A stretch of 64,000 nucleotides of DNA from Glaciihabitans arcticus (GCF_004310685.1 NZ_SISG01000001.1:1860001-1924000); one strand, 5' to 3'. Counted from the stretch's first letter, positions 15,407-23,977 are shown. Notes: generated by a model from the sequence alone, not told the origin. A program made the numbers and translations.

Positions 15407-17878
15407 TTACGCGTCACCCTTCGCGAGTCCACCGAAGCCACGACGGGCGGGAGCGGCGGAGACCGCGGCCTCGACCGGAGCGCCCGATGCGGCAGCCGCG
15501 CCGAAGCCCTTCTTGGCGCCCGACCCGATCTCCTCGGACTTGTTCACCTTGACGGTGGACTGCTCGGCGGTGTGGCGCGGCTTCATGTGCAGGTAGTACG
15601 TCGTCTTCACGCCGCGCTCCCATGCTGCGAAGTAGATGTCCATCATGTCGCCGAGGTCACGCGTCTCGAGGTACATGTTGCGGCTGATGGCCTGGTCGAT
15701 CCACTTCTGGGCGCGAGCGGCGACCTCGAGGAACGCGTACGGCGACAGCTGGAAGCTCGTCTTGTACACCTCCTTGAGGTGGTCCGGGATGGCGGCCACG
15801 TTCTGGATGTCGCCCTGGCTGCGCAGGATCGACTCCTTCGTGGAGTCCCAGATGCCGAGCTTCTGCAGGTCGACGACCAGGTTGCGGTTGACCTCGAGGA
15901 ACTTGCCGTTCGAGGTTGCGCGGCTGAAGATCTGCGAGAACTGCGGGTCGAGACCCGGGGTCGTTCCCGCCACGAGACCGATGGATGCGGTGGGCGCGAT
16001 CGCCATGAGCGTCGCGTTGCGCATTCCCCCCTTGACCTTGAGACGCAGGGCGTCCCAGTCGAGGCGGGTCTTGCGGTTGACCTTGATCTCCATGCCACGG
16101 TCCGCCTCGGTCAGCGCGATCGAGTCGAGGGGCACGAGGCCCTCCGACCAGCGGCTGCCCTGGAAGTTCGGGTAGGAGCCACGCAGCTGCGCGAGGTTCG
16201 CGCTCTCGTCGATCGCCGCGTAGGAGACGTGCTCCATGATCTCGTCGATCAGGTCGTAGGCCGCTTCGCTCTCGTAGCTGATGCCGAGGCGCTCGATGAT
16301 GTCGGTGAAGCCCATAACTCCCAGGCCGACGGCGCGGTTCTCGCTGTTCGAGAAGTCCGCCTCCTTGACCGAGGAGCGCGTGATGTCGATCAGGTTGTCG
16401 AGCTGGCGCACCGCGAGGCGAGCGCTCTCCTCGATCTTCTTGAAGTCGACACTCAGGCCGGCGTTCTCGACGTCGAGCATGTGCTGCGACAGGTTGATCG
16501 ACGCGAGGTTGCAGACGGAGACGTTGTCTTCGTCCTGCGGAAGCGTGATCTCGGTGCAGAGGTTCGAGAGGTGGATCGTTCCCGTGTTGTTGTTGAGCGC
16601 ACGGTTGTTGATCGTGTCCTTCCAGGTGAGCCACGGGTGGCTCGTGGTCTGGAGGGAGATCAGGATCGACTTGAACTGCTCGCGAGCCGTGATCTTCTTG
16701 AACATGTGCATCTCGCCGGCTTCGGCCTTCGCGACGTACTCCTGGTACTTCGCGCTGAACGCGGCACCGTAGAGCTCGTTGAGGTCTGCGACCTCGAGCG
16801 GGTCGAAGAGGTACCAGTCGTCGTCGTTCTGCACGCGCTTCATGAACTCGTCGCTGATCCAGACCGCGGTGTTCGCGGTGCGGGTGCGGCGGTACGGGTC
16901 ACCGGAGTTGTTGCGCAGCTCCAGGAACTCCGGGAAGTCCATGTGCCAGTTCTCCATGTAGAAACAGAGGGCGCCGAACTTCTTGCCTCCCCGGCTCACC
17001 GCCCGAAGAATCGAGTCGATGGTGTGCATAAACGGGATGGGTCCGGTCGACGTCGTGTTGTTCGAGCGGATGGGCGAACCCTGCGCACGGAGCTTCGTGA
17101 CCGAGAGGCCGATTCCGCCGGTGCCCTTGGTCAGCCACATGACATCGCGCGTGGTCTTCGCGATGTGCTCCATGTCGTCCTGCATCTCCATGACGAAGCA
17201 GTTCGCGAGCTGCGGGTAAATCGTTCCGGCGTTGACGAGGGTGGAGCCGGCCGCGAGGTACTCGAGCTTGGACATCTTCTCGTAGAAGGCGATGGCCGCC
17301 TCGTTGGGGTTCTGCTCGTTGAGCGAGAGTCCCATCGCGATACGCATCCAGAAGTACTGGGGAACCTCGAGGGCATCGCCGTTGCGGCCCTTGATGCCGT
17401 AGCGGTTGTTGAGGGTGACGACACCGATGTACTTGAGCAGCTCATCGTGGGCCGGCTCGAGGTGGCCGGCGAGGAACTCGAGGTCGAAGAGCTCGGTCAG
17501 GCGCGGGTCGAGCAGCTTCTCGTCGACGCCGCGGGTGACGTTAGCGGCGAAGTGCTGCTTGTGCAGCGACTTCAGCTCGTCGGCGGTCTCGTAGTCACCG
17601 AGCACGCGCTTGTAGATCGTCTTGAGCAGGAGACGGGCGGCGACGATGTCGAAGGCCGGGTCGTCCTTCACGTTCTGGAGGGCCACCTGGATGACTGCCT
17701 CGTCGAGCTGCTGGGTCGTGATGCCGTCGAAGAGCGTGAGCTCGAGCTCCGAGGCGATCTGGGTGACCCAGGTGATGTTCTCGTCAAGACCGGCACTCGC
17801 GTGCTCGATCGCGAGGTTGATCTTGTTCGCGTCGTATGGCTCGCGCTCGCCATCGCGCTTAACTACCGTGATTCCCAC
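15407..17878 (-). CDS. nrdA: Ribonucleoside-diphosphate reductase large subunit, lacking its C-terminal cysteines
   Basis: This 823-residue catalytic subunit reduces ribonucleoside diphosphates to deoxy forms. An ATP-cone at about residues 3-95 gives overall activity control. The catalytic residues are C227 (LANCF), C441 and E443 (NLCTEI) and C456 (SVCNLAS), and the radical-transfer tyrosines are Y761-Y762 (KTTYYLHM). After residue ~785 the chain becomes an Ala/Gly-rich linker and ends in GGLAKGDA, with no CxxC; that motif sits in the next ORF. The start is GTG 17878 with GAGGGAG ahead of it. NrdR and DnaA boxes lie upstream. The partner small subunit is class Ic-like. Confidence 0.93.
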   Translation of the reverse strand: MGITVVKRDGEREPYDANKINLAIEHASAGLDENITWVTQIASELELTLFDGITTQQLDEAVIQVALQNVKDDPAFDIVAARLLLKTIYKRVLGDYETADELKSLHKQHFAANVTRGVDEKLLDPRLTELFDLEFLAGHLEPAHDELLKYIGVVTLNNRYGIKGRNGDALEVPQYFWMRIAMGLSLNEQNPNEAAIAFYEKMSKLEYLAAGSTLVNAGTIYPQLANCFVMEMQDDMEHIAKTTRDVMWLTKGTGGIGLSVTKLRAQGSPIRSNNTTSTGPIPFMHTIDSILRAVSRGGKKFGALCFYMENWHMDFPEFLELRNNSGDPYRRTRTANTAVWISDEFMKRVQNDDDWYLFDPLEVADLNELYGAAFSAKYQEYVAKAEAGEMHMFKKITAREQFKSILISLQTTSHPWLTWKDTINNRALNNNTGTIHLSNLCTEITLPQDEDNVSVCNLASINLSQHMLDVENAGLSVDFKKIEESARLAVRQLDNLIDITRSSVKEADFSNSENRAVGLGVMGFTDIIERLGISYESEAAYDLIDEIMEHVSYAAIDESANLAQLRGSYPNFQGSRWSEGLVPLDSIALTEADRGMEIKVNRKTRLDWDALRLKVKGGMRNATLMAIAPTASIGLVAGTTPGLDPQFSQIFSRATSNGKFLEVNRNLVVDLQKLGIWDSTKESILRSQGDIQNVAAIPDHLKEVYKTSFQLSPYAFLEVAARAQKWIDQAISRNMYLETRDLGDMMDIYFAAWERGVKTTYYLHMKPRHTAEQSTVKVNKSEEIGSGAKKGFGAAAASGAPVEAAVSAAPARRGFGGLAKGDA

Positions 17879-17940
17879 AAATGCTCCCTCAAAACTACTG
17901 AAATTGGCCTTTTACCCGCATGCTCGGCCCGGCGGTTTCA

Positions 17941-17956
17941 CCACTATATATCGTGC
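17941..17956. promoter_or_regulatory. NrdR box 1 upstream of nrdA
   Basis: The 16-mer CCACTATATATCGTGC fits the NrdR consensus acaCwAtATaTwGtgt at nearly every conserved position. It pairs with a second box whose start is 32 bases away, about three helical turns, which is the usual spacing for the ATP/dATP-sensing repressor NrdR. It lies 63 bases upstream of the nrdA start. Confidence 0.82.
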
Positions 17957-17972
17957 CACCGACGCTTGGCGA

Positions 17973-17988
17973 ACACCACATGTAGTGG
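17973..17988. promoter_or_regulatory. NrdR box 2 upstream of nrdA
   Basis: The 16-mer ACACCACATGTAGTGG matches the NrdR consensus acaCwAtATaTwGtgt, including the conserved C, A, AT, T and G positions. Together with box 1 it forms a standard paired site, predicting repression of nrdAB when deoxynucleotides are plentiful. No nrdR gene lies in this window. Confidence 0.82.
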
Positions 17989-17993
17989 GCGTG

Positions 17994-18032
17994 TCATCCA
18001 CAGCTGTGGATAACTTGTATGACTTATACACA
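17994..18032. promoter_or_regulatory. Cluster of DnaA-box-like sites upstream of nrdA
   Basis: Three 9-mers resemble the DnaA box TTATNCACA: TCATCCACA (17994-18002), TGTGGATAA on the opposite strand (18005-18013) and TTATACACA (18024-18032). The first two face each other as an inverted pair. DnaA-ATP control of nrd transcription is known in Escherichia coli; the same link here is inferred from position beside the NrdR boxes. Three boxes in a promoter are too few for a replication origin. Confidence 0.65.
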
Positions 18033-18104
18033 GGGTAAAGGGCCCCTCCGACAGGGCGTTCACCACGGAATCACGCGCGACCTCGACGCTAAGCTGGGTG
18101 TCTT

Positions 18105-19316
18105 GTGAGTACTTATTCCAGCCTGCTGAAAACCCCCGGAGTCGCCCGCATCATTGCCGCGCAGCTCACGGCGCGGTTCCCCTTCGGCATGCTCTCGCTC
18201 GCGTACCTGCTGCACATCGAGCAGATCACCGGTTCCTACGGCGCCGCGGGCCTTGTGCTCGCCGCGACGAGCATCGGCCAGGCCATCGCCGGACCACTCA
18301 CAAGTCGCTGGATGGGCGTCTGGGGAATGCGCCGCGTGCTTACCCTCACGATGATCGTCTGCGCGACCTCGATCGGCCTGATCGCCTTCATCGTCGACGC
18401 GAGCGTGCCGGTCTACATGATCATCGGTTTCATCGGCGGGCTGAGCATGCCGCCGATCCAGCCCGCGGTGCGCACCATCTACCCCAAGATGGTCAACTCG
18501 AAGCAGCTGACCGCGCTGTTCTCGCTCGACGCCTCGGCCCAGGAGATCATCTGGGTCGCCGGCCCGGTCATCACGACCTTCGTCGCGACGCAGATCTCGA
18601 CGACCCTCGCGATCGTCATCGCGGGAGTGTTCCTCGTCGGCGGCGGGCTGTGGTTCATCCTCTCCCCCGAGGTCGGGCGCGTGCGCATCCCACGCAGCAA
18701 GCGCAAGCTCGGGGTGGTGCTCTCCAAGCCCGCGGTGCTGCTCTCCACGATCGTCGGCTTCCTGCTCGTCGGTGCGTGCGCTGCGGTCGAGGCGGGAGTC
18801 GTCGCGGCGTTCGGGCACGGCGGGCCCGAGGCCGGAATCGTGCTCGCCGTCTTCGCGATCGGTTCCCTCGCCGGCGGCCTGTCGTTCGGGCACGTGCCCG
18901 TCGGGCCGTGGGCGTTGTCCCGTCGTATGCTCGGCGTCTTCGTGGGCATGGCACTCGCGATGTTCTCGCTCAACTTCTGGTGGCTGGGCGTCACCCTGCT
19001 GATCGCCGGCATCGGCATCGCTCCCGCTCTGGCCGTGATGTTCGCGATCGTCTCAGCGACGGTGAAGTTCAGCGACACCGCAGAGGCCTACGGCTGGGTG
19101 GGCACCGGGCAGCTCATCGGCGCCGCGCTCGGCTCGGCCGCCGCCGGATTCCTCATCGACGCGAACGGGGCCGTCGGCGGGTTCTGGGCCGCCGCGGCGT
19201 TCGCCTTCGTCGGCTTCCTGATCCCCACGATCCTGCGCAGCTGGCATCCCGACCTGCGCGGTCGAGAGCTCTCGTCGATTCCCGACACAGCGCCGGTGCC
19301 GATCCAGCCGAGCTAG
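18105..19316 (+). CDS. MFS transporter
   Basis: This 403-residue integral membrane protein has 12 hydrophobic segments in two halves with a central basic loop (RIPRSKRKLGVVLSKP), as in the major facilitator superfamily. A loop-2/3-like motif SRWMGVWGMRRVL lies between segments 2 and 3. Drug or sugar efflux are the common roles in this branch, but no substrate signature is visible. The start is GTG 18105, just beyond the divergent nrd promoter region. Its stop abuts that of the convergent FMN reductase gene in CTAGCTAG. Confidence 0.85.
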   Translation: MSTYSSLLKTPGVARIIAAQLTARFPFGMLSLAYLLHIEQITGSYGAAGLVLAATSIGQAIAGPLTSRWMGVWGMRRVLTLTMIVCATSIGLIAFIVDASVPVYMIIGFIGGLSMPPIQPAVRTIYPKMVNSKQLTALFSLDASAQEIIWVAGPVITTFVATQISTTLAIVIAGVFLVGGGLWFILSPEVGRVRIPRSKRKLGVVLSKPAVLLSTIVGFLLVGACAAVEAGVVAAFGHGGPEAGIVLAVFAIGSLAGGLSFGHVPVGPWALSRRMLGVFVGMALAMFSLNFWWLGVTLLIAGIGIAPALAVMFAIVSATVKFSDTAEAYGWVGTGQLIGAALGSAAAGFLIDANGAVGGFWAAAAFAFVGFLIPTILRSWHPDLRGRELSSIPDTAPVPIQPS

Positions 19317-19862
19317 CTAGCGCAGGGGCTTGAGCGCGCCTGCAAGCGTCTCGAGTTCGGTGACGAGCTTGCCGAGGATGGCGCTCTCCTTCTCGTTGGG
19401 CTGGAAGGCGTCATCCTGAACCCTCGTGCCGATGAAGGGGATCTCGACATTCGCGCCGGTCTTGATCAGGCCGACGGTCGTCAGCACGGGCTCGATCGCC
19501 GACACACCGCGGGCACCCGCAGCGACGCCGCCGTAGCTGACGAAGCCGACCGGCTTGCGCCACCACTCCTGCGAGAGGAAGTCGATGGCGTTGCCGAGCG
19601 CCGGCGCGTAGGAGTGGTTGTACTCGGGGGTCACGAAGATGAAGGCGTCGGCGGCCTCGACCCGCTCCGACCAGGCGAAGGTGTGCGGCTTCGTGTAGGC
19701 GCGCTTGGCGGGATGATTCGGCTCGTCCATGAACGGAAGCGCGAGCTCGGCGAGGTCGACGAAGTCGATCTCGAAGCCACCACGTTCGGCGACGGCGGAG
19801 TTGACCCACTGCGCGACGGGAAGGCCTGCACGGCCGGGACGGACAGAGGCGACGACGATCAT
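19317..19862 (-). CDS. NAD(P)H-dependent FMN reductase family protein
   Basis: This 181-residue flavodoxin-fold oxidoreductase starts with the strand MIVVASVRPGRAG, whose Ser/Arg/Gly loop binds flavin phosphate. The segment FVTPEYNHSYAPALGNAIDF is the hallmark of the NADPH-dependent FMN reductase/azoreductase family, and KPVGFVSYGGVAAGARG follows. ATG 19862 is preferred; GTG 19874 is an alternative four codons upstream. It stands alone, divergent from an alpha/beta hydrolase gene. A quinone or azo-dye reductase role is possible. Confidence 0.87.
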   Translation of the reverse strand: MIVVASVRPGRAGLPVAQWVNSAVAERGGFEIDFVDLAELALPFMDEPNHPAKRAYTKPHTFAWSERVEAADAFIFVTPEYNHSYAPALGNAIDFLSQEWWRKPVGFVSYGGVAAGARGVSAIEPVLTTVGLIKTGANVEIPFIGTRVQDDAFQPNEKESAILGKLVTELETLAGALKPLR

Positions 19863-19937
19863 AAGCGTGTTCACCTTTCCTGCAACGCGGGTCCGTGGTT
19901 TTCCATTCCCGCGCATGGAGTTCAGTAGGGTCGTCCC

Positions 19938-20765
19938 ATGGAGCTTCCCCTGTACTCGTCCGGCACCCCGGGCGGCCCCCGCGTTCTGCTCGTGCACGGC
20001 CTGAACGGCGACGCCGCGACCTGGTGGCGGGTCGCCGACGCTTTCGAGGCTTCGGGATGTCACGTGCACTCCGTCGACCTGCGGGGTCATGGTGCGGCGG
20101 CTCGGGATGACGACCTCGCTCTCGCGAGTTACGCGGCAGACCTGCCCGGCACCGACTGGGATCTCGTGCTGGGCCACTCGCTGGGTGCCGCAACGGCCTC
20201 GATAGCTGCGACGACTCCCGGTTTCGCGCGACGTCTCGCCCTGCTCGACCCCGTGCTGGAGATCGACCCGGCCTCCCGTGATGCGATCATCGCCGACCAG
20301 CTGGCCGAGCTGGAGCTCACCGTCGATTCGCTCACCGCCGAGAAACCGCACTGGCACCCGCGGGACGTCGCGACCAAGGTTGCGGCCGCGCGGCTCTCGT
20401 CGCCCGGTACCGCCCGTGGATCCTTCGACGACAACCCCGCCTGGGATGCGGTGACGGCGGTTGCCGGGCTGGAGATTCCGACGCTGGTGCTCAGCGGAGA
20501 CCCCGCCGTCTACACGATGCTCGGCACCGCGACGGTTGCCGCGATCACGCGGCCCGCACTCGAGTACCGCGTGATACCCGGCACCGGACACTCGCCACAG
20601 CGCGATGACTTCGACGCGACGATGGCTGTGCTGTGGGATTGGCTGTCTCGCTCACCTGAGCCGAGCGGCCGCCTCGATCCGCGGAGTCCGCGATTTTCGT
20701 ATCCCGAAGCCCCTCTATTCAGACTGGAGTCGGGATACAGAAATCGCGAGCACCAGATCCCCTGA
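19938..20765 (+). CDS. Alpha/beta hydrolase with a C-terminus running into a palindromic repeat
   Basis: This 275-residue hydrolase has the oxyanion loop LVHGLNGDAATWW, the nucleophile elbow GHSLGA, an acid region LVLSGDPAV and the catalytic His in GTGHSPQRDDF. The fold should end near WDWLSRS; the remaining ~30 residues (RFSYPEAPLFRLESGYRNREHQ) are encoded by a palindromic intergenic repeat, so this tail was probably acquired when a repeat removed the old stop. The substrate is unknown. ATG 19938 is 75 bases from the divergent FMN reductase start. Confidence 0.82.
   Translation: MELPLYSSGTPGGPRVLLVHGLNGDAATWWRVADAFEASGCHVHSVDLRGHGAAARDDDLALASYAADLPGTDWDLVLGHSLGAATASIAATTPGFARRLALLDPVLEIDPASRDAIIADQLAELELTVDSLTAEKPHWHPRDVATKVAAARLSSPGTARGSFDDNPAWDAVTAVAGLEIPTLVLSGDPAVYTMLGTATVAAITRPALEYRVIPGTGHSPQRDDFDATMAVLWDWLSRSPEPSGRLDPRSPRFSYPEAPLFRLESGYRNREHQIP
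20689..20748. repeat. Palindromic repeat, family B copy 1
   Basis: Arms CGCGATTTTCGTATCCCGA (20689-20707) and TCGGGATACAGAAATCGCG (20730-20748) pair with two mismatches. The right half shares ACTGGAGTCGGGATAC with the perfect palindrome at 32641-32680, where the matching stretch is ACTGGAGTTGGGATAC. It lies inside the 3' end of the hydrolase ORF. Confidence 0.6.
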
Positions 20766-20863
20766 CAAGCCCGGAATCCCGATCCCAACTCTGCTTTACC
20801 TAAGGCGCAGTTGGCATTCAGAAGTCGCAGCTCCCCGCGACGGAATCGCCGGAGAAGAGACCG

Positions 20864-21850
20864 CTACCAGCGCCCGTGCACCGCAGCGCGGAAGTAGCGG
20901 TCGTAGCGGGCCTCGATGTCGGACGTGAAGTCCGCGCCGAGCGGCGGCACGGAGCCGGCCGAAGCGTTGGACTGCGCCTGCGCGACGTTGCGCGCACCGG
21001 GGATGACCGTGGTCACGCCATCCAACTGGGCGAGCCAGGCGAGAGCTGCGACCGACGGCGTGAGCCCGAGCTCAGAGGCCGCGGCCGAGAACTCGCGCGC
21101 GGCCGCGACACCCTGCTCGAAGTCGACACCGGAGAACGTCTCGCCCACGTCGAAGGCCTCGCCGTGACGGTTGAAGGTGCGGTGGTCGTTCTCGGCGAAC
21201 GTGGTCTGCTCGGTGTACTTGCCGGTGAGCAGGCCTGAGGCGAGCGGCACGCGCGCGATGATCGCCACCCCGGCGCCGATAGCCGCGGGCAGCACACGCT
21301 CGAGCGGCTTCAGGCGGAAGGCATTGAGGATGATCTGCACACTCGTGATGCCCGGACGGGCGATGGCGGCGAGCGCCTCATCCACCGTCTCGACGCTGAC
21401 GCCGTAGCGGGCGATAACGCCATCCTGAACCAGCTCGTCGAGCGCGTCGTAGACCGCATCGGTCGAGAACACGGGAGTCGGTGGGCAGTGCAGCTGAACC
21501 AGGTCGAGGGTGTCGGTGCGCAGGTTGGCGCGCGAGCGATCGGTCCACTCGCGGAACTTCGCGAGGGTGAAGTTGGCCGGATCCTGGGCCTCGCGGCGAC
21601 CCATCTTCGTCGCGACGAACACGTCGAGCTCGGGGTTGTCCGCGAGGTAGTCACCGATGACCTGCTCGCTGCGTCCGTCACCGTAGACGTCCGCGGTGTC
21701 GAACAGGGTGACACCGGCTTCGACCGAGGCGTCGAGCACGGCGCGGGCGTCCGCCTCGCTCACGTCGCCCCAGTCGGCACCGAGCTGCCAGGTGCCGAGG
21801 CCGATCGCGGAAACGGGAACGCCGAGGCGTGAGGTTGTGTGGGATTCCAT
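20864..21850 (-). CDS. Aldo/keto reductase
   Basis: This 328-residue (beta/alpha)8-barrel oxidoreductase reduces aldehydes or ketones with NADPH. The catalytic tetrad is D51, Y56, K82 and H120-like, seen in FDTADVYGDGRSE, VATKMGRR and LVQLHCPPTP. The C-terminal VTTVIPGARNVAQAQSNASA is the cofactor-phosphate-binding segment. ATG 21850 is clear. It is followed by the palindrome-rich gap after the hydrolase gene. Its natural substrate cannot be inferred. Confidence 0.9.
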   Translation of the reverse strand: MESHTTSRLGVPVSAIGLGTWQLGADWGDVSEADARAVLDASVEAGVTLFDTADVYGDGRSEQVIGDYLADNPELDVFVATKMGRREAQDPANFTLAKFREWTDRSRANLRTDTLDLVQLHCPPTPVFSTDAVYDALDELVQDGVIARYGVSVETVDEALAAIARPGITSVQIILNAFRLKPLERVLPAAIGAGVAIIARVPLASGLLTGKYTEQTTFAENDHRTFNRHGEAFDVGETFSGVDFEQGVAAAREFSAAASELGLTPSVAALAWLAQLDGVTTVIPGARNVAQAQSNASAGSVPPLGADFTSDIEARYDRYFRAAVHGRW

Positions 21851-21872
21851 CCTCGAAGCCTAGACCGGGCGA

Positions 21873-22658
21873 CTAACCGATCGCCTTCGCCACAGCTTTT
21901 GCCAGCCTCTTGCGCACCAGGTGGTCGTTCGCGTCGACACGGTGCACCGTCACGTGCCGCAACTGCTCGACGATGCGCAGGCCGCCGGTCATCACGAACG
22001 GGTCGAGGGTTCCGTACACGACCTCCACCGGAACCCGCACCGAGGCGATGTCGCTGACCGCCGTCTGCGACTCGATCGAGTTCTGCAGGGAGAGCACAAA
22101 GGCGTTCCAGTTGCGTTCGGAGACCTCGAGCACGTTTTTGATGGGCGACATCCGGGACAGCATGGCGGCGGTGCGCGTCGTGAAGCCCTTGTTGCCGCGC
22201 AGGAATTCGTACGCGCGCAGATAGGCGCTCATCGTGGCGCGCTGCATCGGGTCGCCGATCTCGGTCGGCGCGACGTAGATCGGCGGGCTCACGAGCACGA
22301 GCTTCGACACCTTGCCCGGGTACATGGCCGCGTAGCGTGCAGCGATCAGGCTGCCCATCGAGTGTCCGACCAACTCGAACGGAGCCCGCAGCGCGAGCGA
22401 GGCGATCGTCGCCCGCACCGATTCGACGTGCTCCTCGATGGTGAAGGTCGCCGTCTCGGGCGCGGTTGATTCCCCGAAGCCGAGCAGGTCGATCGAGATG
22501 CAGCGGTGCTTGTCGACGAGGCGGGGCACCAGCTCGGAGAAGGTCACCGACGACGACGCGATGCCATGAATGAGGATGACGACCGGCCCGCTCCCCGAAT
22601 CGTCGGCGATGTGCAGCAACGGTGTGCGCTTCCGGGTGAACCACTCGCGCCAACTCAT
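21873..22658 (-). CDS. Alpha/beta hydrolase
   Basis: This 261-residue hydrolase shows the oxyanion strand-loop VVILIHGIASSSVTFSELV, an acid-like LGFGEST segment, the nucleophile elbow GHSMGS and a catalytic acid in YGTLDPFV. The C-terminal His is in DANDHLVRKRLAKA. A cap insertion with several aromatic residues lies between. It resembles actinobacterial esterase or meta-cleavage hydrolase-like proteins. ATG 22658 lies on the far side of a terminator from the small gene upstream, so it has its own promoter. Confidence 0.85.
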   Translation of the reverse strand: MSWREWFTRKRTPLLHIADDSGSGPVVILIHGIASSSVTFSELVPRLVDKHRCISIDLLGFGESTAPETATFTIEEHVESVRATIASLALRAPFELVGHSMGSLIAARYAAMYPGKVSKLVLVSPPIYVAPTEIGDPMQRATMSAYLRAYEFLRGNKGFTTRTAAMLSRMSPIKNVLEVSERNWNAFVLSLQNSIESQTAVSDIASVRVPVEVVYGTLDPFVMTGGLRIVEQLRHVTVHRVDANDHLVRKRLAKAVAKAIG

Positions 22659-22690
22659 GCCCGATTATCTCAGAGGCGCAGCGGGGCACG

Positions 22691-22720
22691 AAAAAGGGGA
22701 CACCGAGGCGTCCCCTTTTC
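22691..22720 (-). terminator. Rho-independent terminator
   Basis: AAAAGGGGAC pairs with GTCCCCTTTT around an ACCGAGGC-like loop, with A and T runs flanking the stem, so it can act on either strand. It lies 14 bases after the stop of the 71-residue ORF and upstream of the hydrolase start. Confidence 0.85.
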
Positions 22721-22734
22721 CGATCGCGGGAGGA

Positions 22735-22950
22735 TCAGTCGCGCAGGTCTTCCTTGTACTCGTTCTTGGCCTTGGTGGAATCGCGCTCGGCCTCAGCACG
22801 CTTTACGTCGGCTTCGGCCTTCTTCACTTCGGCGTCGGCCTGGACCTCGTCCACCTTGTCGCTGAGGCGCTCCTTGGTGTCGTCAGCCCACTCGCCGACC
22901 TTCTTGCCGGTTGCCTCGGCCGCGTCTTTTGCGTTGTCAAGGAATCCCAT
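22735..22950 (-). CDS. Small highly charged helical protein
   Basis: This 71-residue protein is almost entirely Lys, Glu, Asp and Ala with a short N-terminal MGFLDNAKDAAEATGKK. Segments such as ADAEVKKAEADVKRAEAERD predict one long amphipathic helix or coiled coil. It resembles LEA-like or CsbD-like stress proteins in composition only, so no function is assigned. ATG 22950 has GGAGC upstream, and a strong terminator follows, which indicates a monocistronic and possibly well-expressed gene. Confidence 0.75.
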   Translation of the reverse strand: MGFLDNAKDAAEATGKKVGEWADDTKERLSDKVDEVQADAEVKKAEADVKRAEAERDSTKAKNEYKEDLRD

Positions 22951-23119
22951 GATTGCTCCTTTGTAGTGATCTGTTATGGCGACGTTACGACTTCGATATC
23001 TATGTTCCCTGATTGTGATGCTTCACTCAGAGGGCTCCCAGAAATCTCATAGATGTGACGCTCAGATCGTGACGAACGTTGGGTAGCGGCGCCCTCCCCC
23101 GCGTCGTTACGGTGACCAC

Positions 23120-23977
23120 ATGAGACGAATGACGAGTGTTCCCGCAATTGTTGTCCTTGCGATTCTCGCCCTGAGCGGGTGCTCGGCAGGAATGTCCTCC
23201 GCCCCGGAGAGGGCGTCCGACCAGGCCGCGCCGCAGGAGGCGGGAGGTCTCGCCGACGGCTTCGTGGCGGCCGACCGGGAGATCATCACCAACGGCTCCG
23301 TGAGCCTCACCGTCGTCAGCCCCGCGAAGGCCGCGACGGAGGCAGCGCGCATCGCCGAGGCCGCCGGTGGTCGCGTCGACGCGCGCAGCGAGGAGGCTGC
23401 CGTCGACGGCGACAAGGGCCGCGCGACGCTCACCCTGCGTCTCCCCTCCAAGACCCTCACCCCCACGCTCGAGAAGATCAAGAAGCTCGGCAAGGTTCAG
23501 ACCGTCGATATTGCGACGACTGATGTCACGGACCAGACCCGTGACCTCGACTCTCGCATCGACGCTCTCGCCGCGTCCATCGCGCGCCTTCAGAGTTTTA
23601 TGAAGTCCGCGAAGACCGTCAATGACCTCATCACGCTCGAGACGTCGATCACCGAGCGGCAGGGCAACCTCGAAGCGATGCAGGGCGAACAGCGCTCGCT
23701 CGAAGATCAGGTCAGCCTCTCGACGATCGACCTGTTCCTCGGGTCCGAAGCGGATGCTCCCATCGAGACGCCGAGCACCTTCTTCTCTGGGCTTCAGACC
23801 GGCTGGGACAGCTTCGTCGCGTTCGTGAGTGCCGTGCTCGTCACGCTCGGAGTGCTGCTGCCGTGGCTGGTATTCCTGGGGTTGATCGGGCTGGCGGTAC
23901 TCGTCATCCTGCGCCGCCGCGCCCGTCGCCCCTCGGTCAGCCCTGCGACGCCAGTCGCTCCCGCACCTGCGGAATGA
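23120..23977 (+). CDS. DUF4349 domain lipoprotein
   Basis: This 285-residue protein has a signal peptide ending in the lipobox LSGCSAG and a C-terminal membrane segment (VLVTLGVLLPWLVFLGLIG) followed by an RRRARR cytoplasmic anchor. Between them, EIITNGSVSLTVVSPAKAA and the helical region DQTRDLDSRIDALAASIARL fit DUF4349, a family of envelope proteins of unknown function in Actinomycetota. Its 3' end overlaps the convergent luciferase-like gene by 41 bases. Confidence 0.88.
   Translation: MRRMTSVPAIVVLAILALSGCSAGMSSAPERASDQAAPQEAGGLADGFVAADREIITNGSVSLTVVSPAKAATEAARIAEAAGGRVDARSEEAAVDGDKGRATLTLRLPSKTLTPTLEKIKKLGKVQTVDIATTDVTDQTRDLDSRIDALAASIARLQSFMKSAKTVNDLITLETSITERQGNLEAMQGEQRSLEDQVSLSTIDLFLGSEADAPIETPSTFFSGLQTGWDSFVAFVSAVLVTLGVLLPWLVFLGLIGLAVLVILRRRARRPSVSPATPVAPAPAE

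Noticed and set aside
15572-18013. An 813-codon open frame on the plus strand opposite nrdA
   Set aside because: It is exactly antisense to nrdA, its Arg/Val/Glu-heavy composition is that of a mirror frame in high-GC DNA, and nrdA has all catalytic motifs.
17994-18032. DnaA boxes as a replication origin
   Set aside because: Only three boxes, no AT-rich unwinding region, no dnaA or dnaN nearby, and a better explanation as nrd promoter control.
22735-22950. CsbD family assignment for the small charged protein
   Set aside because: Similarity is only in amino-acid composition and length; no family motif is visible.
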